Source: Nostoc linckia FACHB-104 (GTDB lineage Bacteria; Cyanobacteriota; Cyanobacteriia; Cyanobacteriales; Nostocaceae). Taken from it: 64,000 nucleotides of DNA. Positions within the stretch are counted from its first letter, which is position 1. Each line of letters opens with the position of its first letter. Location: assembly GCF_014696615.1 (NCBI RefSeq), contig NZ_JACJQJ010000035.1, forward strand, positions 16,132 through 80,131. Direction: 5' to 3'. Both the position numbers and the translations under genes were made by a program. The notes under the pieces were generated by a model. It had not been told where the DNA came from. It worked only from the letters and a program-made list of their open reading frames with translations, and searched no databases. Shown here in pieces: positions 1 through 10,121 of the stretch.

Positions 1-2280
1 ACTCTGAAGCAGAGGATTCCCCGCATTAGTCATGTTCAAACTTTTCTCAAGCGAGGTCAATCTCAAAATGAACTGATTAGGTTTCGCTTTGATGTCATCC
101 TTCATGTAGAAGCTGATACATATGCAGATGCAGAGCCTCTATGTTGGGATTGGCAACAACAAGAACTATCAATTCCACTAATCTGCAAATTTCTTCAAGA
201 GAAACAGCCAAAAACTCTCAAGATTATTAATATACCTAATGCACGGGTATTCTTAGATGTGAAAGCAGTGGAACTGCTAGCAAGTCGCAATAAACCAACA
301 ACCGTAGGACAGCTAAGGGAAGCACTCTGGCAAATTCATGAATATACTAGAATCCATCCAGAGGAATTTTGGAATATCAGTCAAGATTTACCCTATAACG
401 CCCATATAAGTTGGTCTGAGTTAAATACACCAGGTACGTATGATGTTGTACTACAAAGTCAGTTAAAAACAATAGAGCAAAAGGCTATTCCTGTCCTGCT
501 AGAGCAACCATTAGAGTTAAAACCATTAAGTGCTTATGCTAATAATCCTCTTCAAGTAAACGAGAAAAGCAACTTGGGTCTAAAACTACGTACCTACCTG
601 AAGGAAAAATTACCTGACTATATGGTTCCTTCAGCATTTGTAGTAATGGAAACTTTACCGCTAACACCAAATGGAAAGATTGATCGGCGATCGCTACCTG
701 AGCCGAAAAAAGAGCGACCAATGTTAAAAGAGGCATACATTGCTCCTTCAAATCTAAGAGAACAACAGCTTGCTGAAATTTGGTCTCAGATTTTAGGGAT
801 AGAACAAGTAGGTATTTATGATAACTTTTTTGAACTCGGAGGACATTCTCTGCTTACAGCTCATCTGCTGTCTCAAGTAGAAGAGGTTACTCATGTCAAA
901 GTATCTTTATCCTACTTTCTTAGAGAACCGACGATAGCGGGATTAATTAAAGCGATTAATACTACTCAGAACTTAGATTATGATGTTAATTTTGGGGAAG
1001 AAAATCAGATAGATTTATATACAGAGGCCATTTTAGATCCAACAATTTATCCTGAGCTACCCTTTTTTGAATACAAAAATGAACCAGAACATATATTCTT
1101 GACTGGAGTAACAGGGTTTTTAGGTGCTTTTTTACTGGATGAGCTTCTGAAACAAACTCAGGCAAATATTTATTGCTTAGTTCGTGCCTCTAATCTTGAG
1201 CATGGTCGGCAAAAAATTCAAACTAATCTAGAGCGTTACAAACTTGGAAGCAACAAGTTAAGTTCTAAGGTAATTCCCATCTTAGGAGATTTATCACAAC
1301 CCTTATTGGGACTAACTAGCGCAAAATTCCGAGAGTTGGGTAACAAACTAGATCTAATTTATCATGCTGGAGCAATTGTAAATTTGGTTTATCCATATAA
1401 TACATTACGAGCTACTAATGTGTTAGGAACCCAAGAGATTCTTAGGTTAGCTAGCCAGGGTAAAACCACCCCTGTTCACTTCATTTCAACTATTGATGTA
1501 TTAAAGCCGCTAATTTTTCGTGAAAAGAAGATTATTACAGAAGATGAACACCTTGATAATCCTTACAATCTGAACCAGGGTTATACCCAAACTAAATGGG
1601 TTGCTGAGAAGCTAGTAATTGCTGCTCAGTCTAGAGGAATTCCTACATGTATTTATAGACCAGGAATGATGTCTGGTCATAGTCAAACAGGTGTTTCTCA
1701 AAGTAATGACTTGATAAACAGAATCATCAAAGGCATGATTCAGATGGGATCTGCACCTACTTGGGAACAATGGATTAATTTAACTCCTATAGACTATGCT
1801 AGTAAAGCTATTTTATATTTATCAAGACAGCAAGAATCTACAGGAAAAGTGTTTCATATTGTTAATCCTAATCCATTATCTTGGAACAAACTTGTTACTA
1901 ATATCCAAAGCTTCGGCTACTACATTCGCCTTTTACCATATGAGAAATGGCAAGCTGAATTGCTAAAATTAGATATTTCTCAAGAGAATGCATTAGAACC
2001 AATTATTTCTCTGTTTACCGAAAAGATTTTTAATAGCCAAATGACCTATCTAGAAATTTTCTTAAGAACTTCTACAGTGTTTGACTGTCGGAAGACTCTC
2101 AATATGCTTGTAAATACTTCCATAATTTGCCCAATTGTTAATGATAATATGCTCCAAAGTTACTTTGATTATCTTATTAATAATAGTTTCATTAAACTTC
2201 CCAAAGACGAAGTTGACAAGATTCCTTATAAAGACACAATACGAGCAACTACAGAGTATAAAAATGTGGTTAACAAGTAA
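1..2280 (+). CDS. NRPS C-terminal part: methyltransferase / adenylation end / carrier / thioester reductase
   Basis: This is the 3' end of a non-ribosomal peptide synthetase; the frame is open from base 1, so the start lies left of the window. The first ~90 residues resemble the end of a methyltransferase domain inserted in an adenylation domain (PRISHVQTFLKRG, then RFDVILHV). The A-domain tail follows (KLPDYMVPSAFVV and the A10 motif LPLTPNGKIDRRSLP, bases ~610-710), then a carrier domain with its phosphopantetheine Ser in FFELGGHSLL (~828-857). The rest, from ~1090, is an NAD(P)H thioester reductase domain (TGVTGFLGAFLLDEL) that would release the product as an aldehyde or alcohol. It is the terminal module. 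The product cannot be told from this fragment. Confidence 0.9.
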   Translation, partial: TLKQRIPRISHVQTFLKRGQSQNELIRFRFDVILHVEADTYADAEPLCWDWQQQELSIPLICKFLQEKQPKTLKIINIPNARVFLDVKAVELLASRNKPTTVGQLREALWQIHEYTRIHPEEFWNISQDLPYNAHISWSELNTPGTYDVVLQSQLKTIEQKAIPVLLEQPLELKPLSAYANNPLQVNEKSNLGLKLRTYLKEKLPDYMVPSAFVVMETLPLTPNGKIDRRSLPEPKKERPMLKEAYIAPSNLREQQLAEIWSQILGIEQVGIYDNFFELGGHSLLTAHLLSQVEEVTHVKVSLSYFLREPTIAGLIKAINTTQNLDYDVNFGEENQIDLYTEAILDPTIYPELPFFEYKNEPEHIFLTGVTGFLGAFLLDELLKQTQANIYCLVRASNLEHGRQKIQTNLERYKLGSNKLSSKVIPILGDLSQPLLGLTSAKFRELGNKLDLIYHAGAIVNLVYPYNTLRATNVLGTQEILRLASQGKTTPVHFISTIDVLKPLIFREKKIITEDEHLDNPYNLNQGYTQTKWVAEKLVIAAQSRGIPTCIYRPGMMSGHSQTGVSQSNDLINRIIKGMIQMGSAPTWEQWINLTPIDYASKAILYLSRQQESTGKVFHIVNPNPLSWNKLVTNIQSFGYYIRLLPYEKWQAELLKLDISQENALEPIISLFTEKIFNSQMTYLEIFLRTSTVFDCRKTLNMLVNTSIICPIVNDNMLQSYFDYLINNSFIKLPKDEVDKIPYKDTIRATTEYKNVVNK

Positions 2281-2518
2281 TGATGTAAAGAAAAAATATT
2301 AGATAAAATTACCATGTAGAACTCAATTAAGGGATAGAGCTTACAATTGCACAAAGACAAGTCTAATTACAACTATGGGTTTGATATTAACTGGTTAACT
2401 GTTACTTATTAATTTTTCCTCAAGCGTTATTTGTCGAACCTAATAGGGAATTATTAAATATGAATAATAACTGTTATCAGCAACGCAGCATCCATCAAAC
2501 ACCTTATAAGGTAAGACC

Positions 2519-5185
2519 ATGCAAAGCCACCTACGTAAATCAATCGGATCAAGATTATTCTTCTATGTATTAAGTGGTGCTTTGGTTGGATTAGGTAGTA
2601 TGTCCTATTTCTTCTATAAAGCACTCGAATATCGGGCACAAAAAGAAATAGAAGCAAATCTCAGCACGCAAGTAAGGTCTGTTGAGGGAAAACTAGGTAG
2701 AGCAGAACAATCGATGCTAAGTCTGGTTGCAGGAGCTAAAACTTTGAACGATATAGGAGTAAAAGATCCAGATGCTTATAAGAAAATAGTTTTTGAAATT
2801 CTTCAGAAACGCTCATCTCTAACTATGGGAGCTGGCTTTGGTCAAGCAGCTTACAAAATTCTCCCAGATAGGAAGTTTTATTGGCCTTATATATATAAAG
2901 ATCAAAATATACCTGGTCAAGTAGGGAACCCTTTACCGTTTCCTCATAATGATTATCGACTAACTGATATCTGTGGACTTGAAGCAACTTGTTTTGAAAA
3001 TGACTACTATACATTACCTGTAAAAGCGGGAAAAGAAGTCTGGTTAGAGCCATATAATTGGTTTGGAATTACTATGACCACTACTACATCTCCTGTATTC
3101 AATAATCGTGATGAACTTATTGGTGTTGTAGGATTGGATGTCAGCGTTACAGCACTCACAGAGGAAATCAAAAAACCCGTAACCTGGGGAGGAGGTTACT
3201 TTGCAATTGTCAGCCAAAAAGGTAATTTGCTGGCATATCCACCAGAACCAGAAAAAGCTAAATCATTAGCAACCTATAAGGACATACCAGAGCTAAGGGA
3301 TGTATGGACGCAACTCGAAACCGATAATGATGGTTTTATGCAGGCTAAGGGTAAATACTGGGTATTTCAACGGGTACAAGGAACTAATTGGTTGATGCTG
3401 GCAGTAGTACCTCAATCAGTTGTGTTAGTCCCAGTGTTATCTATTGCTGTTGGTGGTGCCTTAGGTGCTGGTATGGTACTAGCATTAGTAGTTACTTTGT
3501 TTATCCGTCAACTTAATAAACGCTTACAACCAATTCTTGAAGAGTGCCAGAAACTAGCAGAAGTTGATGCTCAAAGGGCACTTCGTCTGGGCCAAGATGC
3601 TGTATTAGTTGTTAATAGCAAACAAAACTATCAATCTGACTTACAAAATGCCGATGAAATAGAAATTTTGACACAGTCTTTCCACCAAATGACAGCACAA
3701 TTAAAAGATTCATTTGATGAGTTAGAACTGCGAGTACAAGAACGCACATCCGAACTACAAGAAGCTAAAGAATTAGCTGATAGTGCCAACAGAGCGAAAA
3801 GCGAATTCCTGGCTAATATGAGCCATGAACTTCGCACACCACTTAATGGAATTTTAGGTTATGCTCAAATTCTCCAAAGTTCAAAAAATATGACAGATAA
3901 GCAGCAGAAAGGTATCACAATTATTAACCAATGTGGTTCCCATCTGCTGACCCTAATTAACGATATTCTTGACCTTTCTAAAATCGAAGCCAGGAAAATG
4001 GAGTTACATCCAACAAATTTTCATTTTCCCTCCTTCCTCCAAGCTGTCGCTGAAATTTGTAGAATTAAAGCAGAACAAAAAGGGATAAACTTTATTTATC
4101 AACCAGATACTCAACTACCAATGGGTATCCATCTTGATGAAAAGCGTTTACGTCAAGTTTTAATTAATTTACTAGGTAATGCTATTAAATTTACTGAAAA
4201 AGGTAGCGTAAATTTTATAGTAAAAATTCAGCAAATTAAAAATATTTCTCTACAAGAACCAGCCATTTATCAAATTCGCTTCCAAGTTGAAGATACTGGT
4301 GTGGGGATTAGTAGTGAGCAAATAGAGCAAATATTTTTACCTTTTGAGCAGGTAGGTAACATCAAAAAACAATCAGAAGGAACAGGTTTAGGATTAGCTA
4401 TTAGTCAAAAAATTGTTGAGATGATGGGTGGTAATATCCAAGTTCAAAGCCAACCCGAAAAAGGTAGTATTTTTTGGTTTGATGCCGATATACCTGAATC
4501 CTTAGAATGGGCAGATAAATCTAAGGTTACTCAACAAGGCTCTATCACTGGTTTTAAAGGCAAAAAGCAAAAGATTCTGGTAGTAGATGATCGTTGGGAA
4601 AATCGCTCTGTACTCATGAATTTACTGGAACCAATTGGTTTTGAAATTGTAGAGGCAGAAGATGGTAAAGAAGGATTAGCTAAAGCAGTTGATTTTCAAC
4701 CTGACTTAATAATTACTGATATTACTATGCCAGTGATGAATGGATTGGAAATGATTCAAAATCTACGTAATTTACCAGAGTATCAAGATATCAAGATTAT
4801 TGTTTCATCAGCTAGTGTTTTTGATACTGACAAACAGAAGAGTTTAGATGCAGGTGCTGATGACTTTATGCCCAAGCCTGTGCAAGCTTCTGACCTAATT
4901 GAAAAGTTACAGGCTCACCTAGAAATCGAATGGAACTATGAAGAAGAAAATAACTCATCATTACCACTTAACCAAGAAATAGTAGTGCCATCAACAGAAG
5001 AATTAAATCGCTTACATGAATTAGCTTTAAAAGGTCGAATAAAAGCTTTACAAAATCAATTATCTGAAATAGAAAAATCCGATCATAGATTTGTGCCATT
5101 TGTTCAGGAGATTCAAGCATTAACTCAAAGTTTTCAAATAGAAAAAATTCAAAATCTTATTGAGAATTATATCAAATCTTCTTAG
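2519..5185 (+). CDS. Hybrid sensor histidine kinase (Cache-HAMP-HisKA-HATPase-REC)
   Basis: A membrane two-component sensor of 888 residues. A first membrane segment (~12-32) and a second (~300-327) bracket a periplasmic Cache-like ligand-binding domain. A HAMP region and a coiled coil follow. The phosphoacceptor His is in [11 protein letters not shown] (about residue 436), with the N box [10 protein letters not shown] and G boxes DTGVGIS and [10 protein letters not shown] receiver domain (KILVVDD, phospho-Asp in [13 protein letters not shown] near residue 734) and a helical tail end the protein. The next kinase starts 59 bases downstream on the same strand, so the two may be co-transcribed. 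The ligand is unknown. Confidence 0.93.
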   Translation: MQSHLRKSIGSRLFFYVLSGALVGLGSMSYFFYKALEYRAQKEIEANLSTQVRSVEGKLGRAEQSMLSLVAGAKTLNDIGVKDPDAYKKIVFEILQKRSSLTMGAGFGQAAYKILPDRKFYWPYIYKDQNIPGQVGNPLPFPHNDYRLTDICGLEATCFENDYYTLPVKAGKEVWLEPYNWFGITMTTTTSPVFNNRDELIGVVGLDVSVTALTEEIKKPVTWGGGYFAIVSQKGNLLAYPPEPEKAKSLATYKDIPELRDVWTQLETDNDGFMQAKGKYWVFQRVQGTNWLMLAVVPQSVVLVPVLSIAVGGALGAGMVLALVVTLFIRQLNKRLQPILEECQKLAEVDAQRALRLGQDAVLVVNSKQNYQSDLQNADEIEILTQSFHQMTAQLKDSFDELELRVQERTSELQEAKELADSANRAKSEFLANMSHELRTPLNGILGYAQILQSSKNMTDKQQKGITIINQCGSHLLTLINDILDLSKIEARKMELHPTNFHFPSFLQAVAEICRIKAEQKGINFIYQPDTQLPMGIHLDEKRLRQVLINLLGNAIKFTEKGSVNFIVKIQQIKNISLQEPAIYQIRFQVEDTGVGISSEQIEQIFLPFEQVGNIKKQSEGTGLGLAISQKIVEMMGGNIQVQSQPEKGSIFWFDADIPESLEWADKSKVTQQGSITGFKGKKQKILVVDDRWENRSVLMNLLEPIGFEIVEAEDGKEGLAKAVDFQPDLIITDITMPVMNGLEMIQNLRNLPEYQDIKIIVSSASVFDTDKQKSLDAGADDFMPKPVQASDLIEKLQAHLEIEWNYEEENNSSLPLNQEIVVPSTEELNRLHELALKGRIKALQNQLSEIEKSDHRFVPFVQEIQALTQSFQIEKIQNLIENYIKSS

Positions 5186-5244
5186 CTTTAATGCTTTACT
5201 AGTTAAAATACAGCTATTTAAATCAAGAATTAAAAATCAGCATA

Positions 5245-6729
5245 ATGCAGAACTCAGAAACCAATCTAATCTTGATAGTTGATGATACTCCTACAAATCT
5301 AGAAGTACTTTCAGAAGCTCTAACTGATGCGGGATTTGATGTTGCCGTTGCAACTACTGGTGAAAGTGCTATTAGGCAAATCGAATACGATCCACCAGAG
5401 CTGATTTTGTTAGATGTAATGATGCCAGGGATTGATGGATTTGAAACTTGCAATCGACTAAAGGCAAATCCGAAAACTAAAAATATTCCCATCATTTTTA
5501 TGACCGCTCTGAGTGACACAGTAGATAAGGTCAAAGGCCTTTCTTTAGGTGCTGTTGACTATATCACTAAACCATTTCAGCAAGCAGAAGCACTAGCCCG
5601 TATTCAAGTTCATTTGAAGCTGCAAAATATCAGTGCAGCAATGGAAAAACAAAATGTGCGTCTTAAACAAGAAATTGCAGAACGTGCTAACGCTGAAGCT
5701 GCATTGCAAAAGTTAACTCAAGAGTTAGAGCAAAGGGTTACAGAAAGAACCAAGGAACTATCACAAGCATTGCAAGACTTGCAAAATGCCCAAGTTCAAC
5801 TGATTCAGACAGAAAAATTAGCGACACTGGGCCAGTTGGTAGCAGGTGTAGCGCACGAAATTAATAATCCCATCAACTTTATTCATGGCAATCTCGACCA
5901 TGCCAGTTCCTACATTAATGACTTGTTAGAACTCCTCAAACTCTATCAAACTCAGTTTCCTGAAACCACTCCAGAGATTTCTAAAAAATCAAAGGAAATT
6001 GACCTAGATTTTCTGAGGGCAGATTTACCCAAAATCATCTCTTCAATGGCAATTGGCACACAACGGATTCAGGAAATTGTACAATCTTTCCGTAACTTCT
6101 CTCGCCATGACGAGGCAGAAGTTAAACAAGTCGATATTCATGATGGATTAGACAGTACGCTAATGATGATTGACCATCGTTTAAAAGCCAGTACAGAATA
6201 TCCACCAATTCAAGTGGTTAAGAATTATGGAAACTTACCACCAGTGGAATGCTTTGCAGGACAAATGAACCAAGTATTTATGAATGTCCTCAGTAATGCA
6301 ATTGATGCTTTGGAAGAGTTAATGGGAGAAGGACACAGTTATTGTAGTTTATCACCCATGATTCGGATTCAGACAGAAGTTATGGGGGGTAATCGTATTG
6401 CCATTCGGATTGCTGATAATGGGCCAGGGATACCAAAGGAAGTTCAAAAACGAGTATTTGACCCCTTCTTTACAACTAAACCAGCGGGGAAAGGAACAGG
6501 ATTAGGGATGTCAATTAGTCATCAAATTATCACGGAAAAACATGGTGGTTCATTGTCCTGCATTTCCAACCCCGGCAAAGGTGCAGAGTTCATCATTGAA
6601 ATTCCGATTCAACTGCTCAAGTTTTCTAATACAAACTGGTGGCAGTCTCAGGAAATAGCAACAAACCCTATGCAGAGTCAATCATTTCCTCATTATCGTA
6701 AAGATATAGCAATCCTCAATGAACTGTAA
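5245..6729 (+). CDS. Response regulator-histidine kinase hybrid (REC-coiled coil-HisKA-HATPase)
   Basis: A soluble 494-residue kinase with an N-terminal receiver (LILIVDDTPTNLEVL; phospho-Asp in LILLDVMMPGIDG near residue 56). A long coiled coil (~125-195) leads to a HisKA-type domain (AHEINNPINF, His near residue 204). The ATPase domain shows NVLSNAIDALEE, ADNGPGIP and GKGTGLGMSIS. No membrane segment is seen. The layout is common in cyanobacteria, where the receiver is thought to take a phosphate from an upstream hybrid kinase; the gene just before it is a good candidate donor. That pairing is inferred from position only. Confidence 0.92.
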   Translation: MQNSETNLILIVDDTPTNLEVLSEALTDAGFDVAVATTGESAIRQIEYDPPELILLDVMMPGIDGFETCNRLKANPKTKNIPIIFMTALSDTVDKVKGLSLGAVDYITKPFQQAEALARIQVHLKLQNISAAMEKQNVRLKQEIAERANAEAALQKLTQELEQRVTERTKELSQALQDLQNAQVQLIQTEKLATLGQLVAGVAHEINNPINFIHGNLDHASSYINDLLELLKLYQTQFPETTPEISKKSKEIDLDFLRADLPKIISSMAIGTQRIQEIVQSFRNFSRHDEAEVKQVDIHDGLDSTLMMIDHRLKASTEYPPIQVVKNYGNLPPVECFAGQMNQVFMNVLSNAIDALEELMGEGHSYCSLSPMIRIQTEVMGGNRIAIRIADNGPGIPKEVQKRVFDPFFTTKPAGKGTGLGMSISHQIITEKHGGSLSCISNPGKGAEFIIEIPIQLLKFSNTNWWQSQEIATNPMQSQSFPHYRKDIAILNEL

Positions 6730-6830
6730 ACATCTTTGGTGATTTCTGCATATCACGAGGACTCTGATCCATGCAGGTAAATATTCATTACATCAACCTC
6801 CCCTAACTCAATATTATTCATAACTACTAT

Positions 6831-7577
6831 TTATTTGCGATACAACCGTCCATTGCGGACTTGGACTACTGGATGATTACACCTACGTACCAGTTGTTCA
6901 TCATGAGTAGTAACAATTACAGTAGCCCCGAAGGAATTCAACTTTTGGAGAATCTGCATGACTTGCCAAGAATTATCTGGATCTAGGTTTCCTGTTGGTT
7001 CATCTGCTAAAAGCAGTGGTGGAGTTGCCACAATTGCTCGTGCAATACTTACTCGCTGCTGTTCTCCGCCAGAGAGTTGATCTGGAAAGCACTCAGCTTT
7101 AGAAAGCAACCCTACTAGCTTTAATGTTGGTTCTAAACGTCGTTGAATTTCTTTTCTGGTATAACCTTGAGCCTGCAACACAAAAGTAACATTTTCTGCT
7201 ACTGTCCGTTGGCGAATTAGTTTATAGTCTTGAAAAACAATACCAATGCGCCGCCGTAATAATGACAAGCGATCGCCCCTTAAAGATGCCATATTGAATT
7301 TATCAAAAATTACTTCTCCTTGTGTTGCTAACTCTTCACCATATAGCAACTTTAAGAGAGTTGATTTACCGGAACCACTAGGGCCTGTGATAAATAAAAA
7401 TTCTTTTTCTTTTACCTCTAAGTTCACATCTAATAAAGCGTGACAGCCATTGGTATAGGTTTTTGTTACAGAAGATAATCGTAATATTGCTGATGCATTA
7501 CTACTTTGCTTTCGAGTTTCAGTATCTGGTTTATGAACAAATTGGTTTTGCGTTTCTTTAGTAGTTAATACTGGCAT
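6831..7577 (-). CDS. ftsE: FtsE-like ABC transporter ATPase
   Basis: An ABC ATPase of 248 residues. It has Walker [10 protein letters not shown] (residues 65-73), signature LSGGEQQR, Walker [13 protein letters not shown] and a switch His in VIVTTHD. The sequence fits the FtsE family, which works with the membrane protein FtsX at the division site to control peptidoglycan hydrolases. The first ~30 residues are a polar extension absent from short FtsE proteins; no Met lies between Met1 and the conserved core, so this start is kept. No ftsX is next to it. The upstream gene (7754-8515) is on the same strand, but a hairpin terminator separates them. Confidence 0.85.
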   Translation of the reverse strand: MPVLTTKETQNQFVHKPDTETRKQSSNASAILRLSSVTKTYTNGCHALLDVNLEVKEKEFLFITGPSGSGKSTLLKLLYGEELATQGEVIFDKFNMASLRGDRLSLLRRRIGIVFQDYKLIRQRTVAENVTFVLQAQGYTRKEIQRRLEPTLKLVGLLSKAECFPDQLSGGEQQRVSIARAIVATPPLLLADEPTGNLDPDNSWQVMQILQKLNSFGATVIVTTHDEQLVRRCNHPVVQVRNGRLYRK

Positions 7578-7635
7578 TGCTGAATTATTAGGTACAGATT
7601 GAGATTTAAATTTTTGAAAATTCCATACAAAATAA

Positions 7636-7661
7636 TGATTCCCAGGTTTTCCTGGGAATCA
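7636..7661 (-). terminator. Intrinsic terminator after the WecG/TagA gene
   Basis: A perfect 11-bp inverted repeat (TGATTCCCAGG / CCTGGGAATCA) with a 4-base loop. On the minus strand it is followed by an A/T-rich run with several T. It lies between the end of the glycosyltransferase gene and the ftsE start, so the two genes are probably separate transcripts. Confidence 0.7.
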
Positions 7662-7753
7662 CCAATATAAAAGTAAAAATCTCAATTTTCTTTGAGTATC
7701 TCAATACTAAGTATTTATTACCAGTGAAAACTGATGACTCAAAATTTATATTG

Positions 7754-8515
7754 CTAACTAATGGCACCTCTTGCAGTTAAGTGGTAGACAAAGGCTTTTA
7801 AGGCAAACTCTGGCAAAGCCAACATCCGTCGCCAGCGCCAAGGCTCTTGATAAAGCCTATACAGCCATTCTAAATTATTATTTCCTAACCAAGCCGGAGC
7901 GCGGTTTTTTGCACCAGACCAAATATCAAAACTGCCACCAACACCAATCCAAATTGCGTGGGGACACAAATGACGATTTTCAGCAATCCATAACTCTTGT
8001 CGTGGTACCCCCAAACCAACAAAGATGACTTGTGGTTGCAATTGGGTCAGAGTTTGTCTTAATTCTTCTTCTTCTTCTTTGGAATGGTAACCGGAGTGAG
8101 TACCTGCTATGGTCAAACCTGGGATTTGCTGCTGGCAAAACTCTGCTGCTTTTGCAGCGACACCAGGCGCTCCTCCATAGAAAAATACCTTTGCATCTGG
8201 CTGCTTTTGTCCCAAGTCTCGCAATAGTGTTTCTGCTAGTTCAATACCCGGACAACGTTGCACTTTTTGCCATAACAGCCAGCGTAAATACAACACTACT
8301 CCTGCGCCATCGGGAATTACTAAATCGGCATCTTGAATTACCTTAGCTAGGAAACCGTTACGCTCTGCTTGCATAGTCATTTCTGCATTGAGCGTTACTA
8401 CATGAGTACCTTTGCCTTGTTTCAAGCACTCAAGTAGCCAAGCTGGGTAGTTAGTCATCACGTGAACTGGTATCCCCAACACTGAAAATGCTTTAGTCTG
8501 TTTAGACATAACCAA
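7754..8515 (-). CDS. WecG/TagA/CpsF family glycosyltransferase
   Basis: The 253 residues match the WecG/TagA/CpsF fold, enzymes that add N-acetylmannosamine or a related sugar to a lipid carrier during teichoic acid, enterobacterial antigen or capsule synthesis. Family marks seen are VVTLNAEMTM, ADLVIPDGAGVV (conserved Asp), KVFFYGGAPGVA, VIFVGLGVPRQELWI and a Trp/Arg-rich tail (WLYRLYQEPWRWRRM). No signal peptide is seen; such enzymes act at the inner face of the plasma membrane. The donor sugar is unknown. Residue 3 is a second Met and an equally possible start. Confidence 0.88.
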   Translation of the reverse strand: MVMSKQTKAFSVLGIPVHVMTNYPAWLLECLKQGKGTHVVTLNAEMTMQAERNGFLAKVIQDADLVIPDGAGVVLYLRWLLWQKVQRCPGIELAETLLRDLGQKQPDAKVFFYGGAPGVAAKAAEFCQQQIPGLTIAGTHSGYHSKEEEEELRQTLTQLQPQVIFVGLGVPRQELWIAENRHLCPHAIWIGVGGSFDIWSGAKNRAPAWLGNNNLEWLYRLYQEPWRWRRMLALPEFALKAFVYHLTARGAIS

Positions 8516-9209
8516 TTCTTCCTTAACCTCTCACCACAATTTATTGAACGTTAGTCTATCAAATTTTTTAATATATTGCCTGTTGTAATTTTAGCAACAA
8601 CGAATAGGTTTTTAACATCGATAAAACTCGGTAAATTATCTTCTAGACTTGATTTAAAACATAAGATGAAGACACTATTTTAAATATTTAACTTCATAAA
8701 AATTTCTTATATTAAATTTGTAGCAGTCATAAATTATGTACACCAATGGATAAAAAAGCAAGTTGGGGCTAGAGGTTAGAGTTAGTAGTTGTTACTCAGT
8801 ACAAGCACTAGGGTAGCTTTGCTAGACCAACCTTATACCTAACTTGGGGAACAAAAAAGCTGTGACTTACACAAACAATAGCTGAAACCCTAATTTTCTG
8901 TTAAGGGAAATTTATAGCTTTCTCCAGAACGCTTGTATTTTTGTGTAAGTATTCAAAGCATGAAAATCCTTTTTGCTAATGTTTGGTATTCGCTTGGGGT
9001 CAACCCCTGTTGATTCTATTATTGAATTGTATTGTTCCCTTAGAGAATGAAGTCCTGTGGTTCGGGCCACACCTTTAAGTGTTAGCCTGAGTCACAAAGC
9101 ACTTCTACATTTGTAGGTAAATATCTTACAACTGCATCTCTAACAACTTTTGAACTTTTCAGTAAACTCGATTTTACAGTTAAGGTAGTGTAACGGGCGG
9201 AACTTGGCT
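8516..9209. other. Long intergenic region with two short hairpins
   Basis: About 690 bases without a convincing gene on either strand. It holds the start regions of the divergent genes at 7754-8515 (minus) and 9210-9929 (plus). Two short hairpins lie near the plus-strand gene: GGGGT/ACCCC around 8996-9007 and TGTGG/CCACA at 9056-9071. They could sit in a leader RNA. Nothing else stands out. Confidence 0.4.
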
Positions 9210-9929
9210 ATGAGTAAAATTCGTATTGCTCTAATTGAAGATCATGACCTCACCCGTGTGGGTATTAGGACAGCACTACTGCAAAAAGAAGAAATTGAGG
9301 TTGTAGGAGAAGCTGCCAATGCTGCGGAAGGTCTAAAAATGCTAAAAATGCTACAACCGGACATTGCGATTGTAGATATTGGTTTACCAGATAAAGATGG
9401 TATTGAGCTGACACGAGAGTTGAAATCTACTAGTAATGGAGAAGATTTAAGAACTAAGGTGTTAATTCTGACACTCAGAGATAATAAGGAAGCCGTGCTG
9501 GCAGCTTTTGCAGCTGGGGCTGATTCTTACTGCATGAAAGATATCAAATTCGATAATTTGCTGGAAGCCGTGCGAGTAACATACAATGGCAACGCTTGGA
9601 TTGATCCAGCGATCGCGCGGATTGTATTACAACAAGCACAACAAAATCCTCCTAAACAGGATAAAGTATCGCTAGACACTAAAAATTCTTTTAATACCTT
9701 TGAGCCTGGAGAAAATCCAGAACATATAGATGCTTATACGCTGACAGAAAGGGAATTAGAAGTGTTACAGTTGATTGTCGAAGGTTGTAGCAATGCAGTC
9801 ATCGCTGAGAGACTTTATATCACAGTCGGTACAGTAAAAACTCACGTTCGGAATATTTTGAACAAGCTATGTGCTGATGATCGTACTCAAGCCGCAGTTC
9901 GTGCCTTGCGTTCTGGATTAGTGGGGTAG
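9210..9929 (+). CDS. NarL/LuxR-family response regulator
   Basis: A two-component transcription regulator of 239 residues. The receiver has acidic residues in IALIEDHD, phospho-Asp in IAIVDIGLPDKDG and the conserved Thr and Lys region (LILTLRD, CMKDIKF). A linker of about 40 residues leads to a LuxR-type helix-turn-helix (LTERELEVLQLIVEGCSNAVIAERL, quoted here in parts: LTERELEVLQL, then NAVIAERLYITVGTVKTHV). The ATG at 9210 is chosen over a TTG six bases upstream because conserved receiver sequence begins right after it. No kinase gene is directly adjacent. It precedes the REC-GAF-phosphatase gene by about 190 bases on the same strand. Confidence 0.92.
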   Translation: MSKIRIALIEDHDLTRVGIRTALLQKEEIEVVGEAANAAEGLKMLKMLQPDIAIVDIGLPDKDGIELTRELKSTSNGEDLRTKVLILTLRDNKEAVLAAFAAGADSYCMKDIKFDNLLEAVRVTYNGNAWIDPAIARIVLQQAQQNPPKQDKVSLDTKNSFNTFEPGENPEHIDAYTLTERELEVLQLIVEGCSNAVIAERLYITVGTVKTHVRNILNKLCADDRTQAAVRALRSGLVG

Positions 9930-10121
9930 GGTTGATTTTAGCTGTAGCACTCAGTAAAGAAACTTAAAGATAAAGAGAAATTTACAACTTTGACCAAATT
10001 CTCAACTTCAAAGTGGGTAACTTCTCTTTATAGGTAATTTTTTGATTATGTCATGATTTATTATGTGTGATAAAAATTACACTATTTTGCTATTGCAGTA
10101 TCTAAAAAGTTAAAGTCAAAT

